From the NCBI RefSeq assembly GCF_007859855.1, contig NZ_SJPK01000005.1:225429-289428 (forward strand): DNA of 64,000 nucleotides, given 5' to 3'. Source of the stretch: Allorhodopirellula solitaria (GTDB lineage: Bacteria; Planctomycetota; Planctomycetia; Pirellulales; Pirellulaceae). The translations under genes were made by a program, and so were the position numbers. This document shows positions 62,448 to 64,000 of this stretch, one piece after another. Positions within the stretch are counted from its first letter, which is position 1; each line of letters begins with the position of its first letter. The notes under the pieces were generated by a model. That model saw nothing but the letters and a program-made list of their open reading frames with translations. It was not told the origin of the DNA and ran no database searches.

Positions 62448-63680
62448 GTGAAACATCGACTGAAACAACTATTTAAAATTTGTCTCGCCTTGATCGCCAT
62501 TTTGGTCATCGTTGTGGCGTTTTTCAGCTGGCGATCTTTTGCTGCCGTGGAAGCGGCGTTGGAACCGATTCGAGAGCGTGGCGAGCCCGTGTCGATCGTG
62601 GATCTCAAGCCCGCTCCGGTCGCGGACGATGAGAACGCTGCCACCTTCCTCACGCCGATGGTCCGAGAGATTGAGCAGGTCGTCAATGAAGCATACTCAA
62701 TTGCTTATGCCGAAGACTTTTCCTGGCGGACTGGATTGACGCAGGATCAGACCGCAAAACTGCGCACAATCCTGGACGCTCATCCCAACTTTGCAGATCA
62801 ACTCGCCAAGTCATCTCGGTGTAGCAAACTTGCCTGGCCGCTGGACTACGATTCAGGGCCCAACGATCTGACGGAACAGGTGCTGCAAGTGAATCAAGAT
62901 GTGCGTTCAATCGCACGGATCCAAGCTTTTCGTGTTCGCTATCTCGCCGCGATTGATAAGCCAGATGAGGCGGCTGCAGTCTGCCTGGAAGAACTACGCT
63001 TGATCCGGCTGCAGGCGGACACGCCCCTGCTGGTCTCATGGCTGGTCAATAGCGTTTGTCGTGTTCAGATCCTCACCGAGCTCAACGGTATCTTGCAGAC
63101 CGAAACGCTGCAGCCAGAGACCCATGCCGCGATCGAAGAAGAGCTCAATCGGCACGCGATTACCGATTCTTTCACGCAGACGCTCAAGACCGAACGCGTT
63201 TTTGGGATCGAGAGTTTTCGTGGGTTTTCCATGCTAGCTTCTCCGTTGACACCCCAGCTAGAGAACTACATCGAATACATGAATGAGCAAATTGAGATTG
63301 GGACCGCGATGCCATTCGAATCGTCACCGAAAACCAAAGTGACTGCCGTTGGGATGACTGAACTCCTCGTACCTTCGATCCAAAACGCTCACGACACGAT
63401 GTTCCGCACGCTCACGATCGAGCGTTGCCTGAGAATCCTCAATGCGTCCCAGTCGCGGCCTGATTCGGAGTCCTCGGTCGAACTCAACGATTTGGGCCTA
63501 CCTGCAGACGCGATCATCGATCCCTATCGCGGAGAACCGCTGATTGCCAAATCGACTGAGGACGGCTGGATCATCTACAGCGTGGGCAAGAACGGCAAAG
63601 ACGATGGAGGTGAGATCGCCCCCGAGAGCGGAACCGACCAATCACTCGATATCGGAATCGGCCCGCCCGCCGCGCGATGA
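62448..63680 (+). CDS. Membrane-anchored protein of unknown function
   Basis: A 410-residue protein. The GTG start has GGAG 8 bases upstream and leads straight into a membrane anchor (FKICLALIAILVIVVAFFSW). The remainder is a largely helical extracytoplasmic region (RIQAFRVRYLAAIDKPDEAA). It ends with a strand-rich module common in planctomycete hypotheticals (DPYRGEPLIAKSTEDGWIIY, then SVGKNGKDDGG). That closing module recalls pseudopilin-type C-termini. Function unknown. Confidence 0.75.
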   Translation: MKHRLKQLFKICLALIAILVIVVAFFSWRSFAAVEAALEPIRERGEPVSIVDLKPAPVADDENAATFLTPMVREIEQVVNEAYSIAYAEDFSWRTGLTQDQTAKLRTILDAHPNFADQLAKSSRCSKLAWPLDYDSGPNDLTEQVLQVNQDVRSIARIQAFRVRYLAAIDKPDEAAAVCLEELRLIRLQADTPLLVSWLVNSVCRVQILTELNGILQTETLQPETHAAIEEELNRHAITDSFTQTLKTERVFGIESFRGFSMLASPLTPQLENYIEYMNEQIEIGTAMPFESSPKTKVTAVGMTELLVPSIQNAHDTMFRTLTIERCLRILNASQSRPDSESSVELNDLGLPADAIIDPYRGEPLIAKSTEDGWIIYSVGKNGKDDGGEIAPESGTDQSLDIGIGPPAAR

Positions 63681-63724
63681 GTACCGAAGAAAATGCGGGA
63701 TCGCCAACATGTAACCACCGCAAT

Positions 63725-63935
63725 GAGCCGAGTGCCGTGAGGCCACCCGGGGCCTCACGCCCAATGCCATCTACTTTGCCCCCGTTCGGGGCATCATCAC
63801 GATGGTAACCCGACGCGTCAGCGAGGACAATGCAGTGTTTTGCGTGGCGAACAAGTGATCCTCGCTGACGCGTCGGGTTACCAAGACCGCTTCGCGGTCG
63901 AAAGTAGATGGCATTGGCCTCACGGCCCTCGGCTC
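63725..63935. repeat. Palindromic repeat family B, full copy
   Basis: A near-perfect palindrome. Outer arms are GAGCCGAGTGCCGTGAGGCC / GGCCTCACGGCCCTCGGCTC, middle arms CCAATGCCATCTACTTT / AAAGTAGATGGCATTGG, and inner arms GGTAACCCGACGCGTCAGCG / CGCTGACGCGTCGGGTTACC. The centre is ATGCAGTGTTTTGCGTGG. The middle and inner parts match 10585-10742, and the left half matches 36205-36300. The last 320 bases of the window hold no gene. Confidence 0.75.
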
Positions 63936-64000
63936 ACAGGAAACTATTACGCGTTTCCACCATTTTTCGTGCAAGGTTCTCGCCCCTGGTAAGATTTAAC

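Overview
The window looks like chromosomal DNA from a marine planctomycete of the Pirellulaceae (Rhodopirellula-like). This is inferred from a DUF1559 prepilin-like protein paired with a tiny lipoprotein, two secreted sulfatases, frequent TTG and GTG starts, weak Shine-Dalgarno sites, and gene-poor stretches filled with dispersed palindromic repeats. No database search was run, so the assignment rests on gene content only. No tRNA, rRNA or CRISPR array was recognised.

Layout. 1-9.7 kb: three secreted DUF1254/DUF1214 proteins (the first cut by the window edge), a DUF1269 protein with a decayed relative, a secreted coiled-coil protein and an arylsulfatase. 9.7-11 kb: no genes, but a group II intron relic and several repeats. 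11-16.6 kb (minus strand): a compact caa3-type cytochrome oxidase operon, in order subunit II with a cytochrome c domain, a fused subunit I-III, a small membrane protein, CtaG and a triheme cytochrome c. 16.9-18.4 kb: a kinase/P-loop fusion. 18.7-21.9 kb (minus): fliP-fliQ-fliR-flhB, in which FlhB lacks the usual NPTH self-cleavage motif. 22.3-25 kb: DUF1559 protein, lipoprotein and a broken IS630-type transposase. 25-28.8 kb (minus): rpmF-fabD-fabG-acpP-fabF. 29.2-31.9 kb: rpsM-rpsK-rpoA-rplQ ending in a clear intrinsic terminator.

32-36.3 kb is an accessory-looking stretch with an unrecognised secreted protein, an alpha/beta hydrolase, tandem repeats and a decayed YdeI-type gene. 36.3-39.8 kb: a large hybrid histidine kinase. 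40-41.6 kb (minus): clpS, a small unknown gene and a TatD-like hydrolase. 41.7-47.5 kb: M20 peptidase, a sulfatase with a HEAT-like tail, an ACT-domain protein, hemH and a Dabb-domain protein. 47.6-52.3 kb: a tightly packed run of peroxiredoxin, KaiC/RAD55-like ATPase, unknown protein, receiver-histidine kinase, receiver protein and unknown protein. This run is the best candidate here for an undescribed signalling module. 52.8-56.6 kb (minus): a large MscS-type channel and a PAP2-like membrane protein. 57-63.7 kb: DUF502 protein, polytopic membrane protein, membrane-anchored MutS-family ATPase, dienelactone-hydrolase-like protein and a planctomycete-type unknown.

Several proteins carry substitutions at positions normally essential to their family (FlhB, the oxidase K-channel, PAP2, the KaiC-like ATPase). 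At least six families of intergenic repeats recur within the 64 kb, most with internal dyad symmetry.
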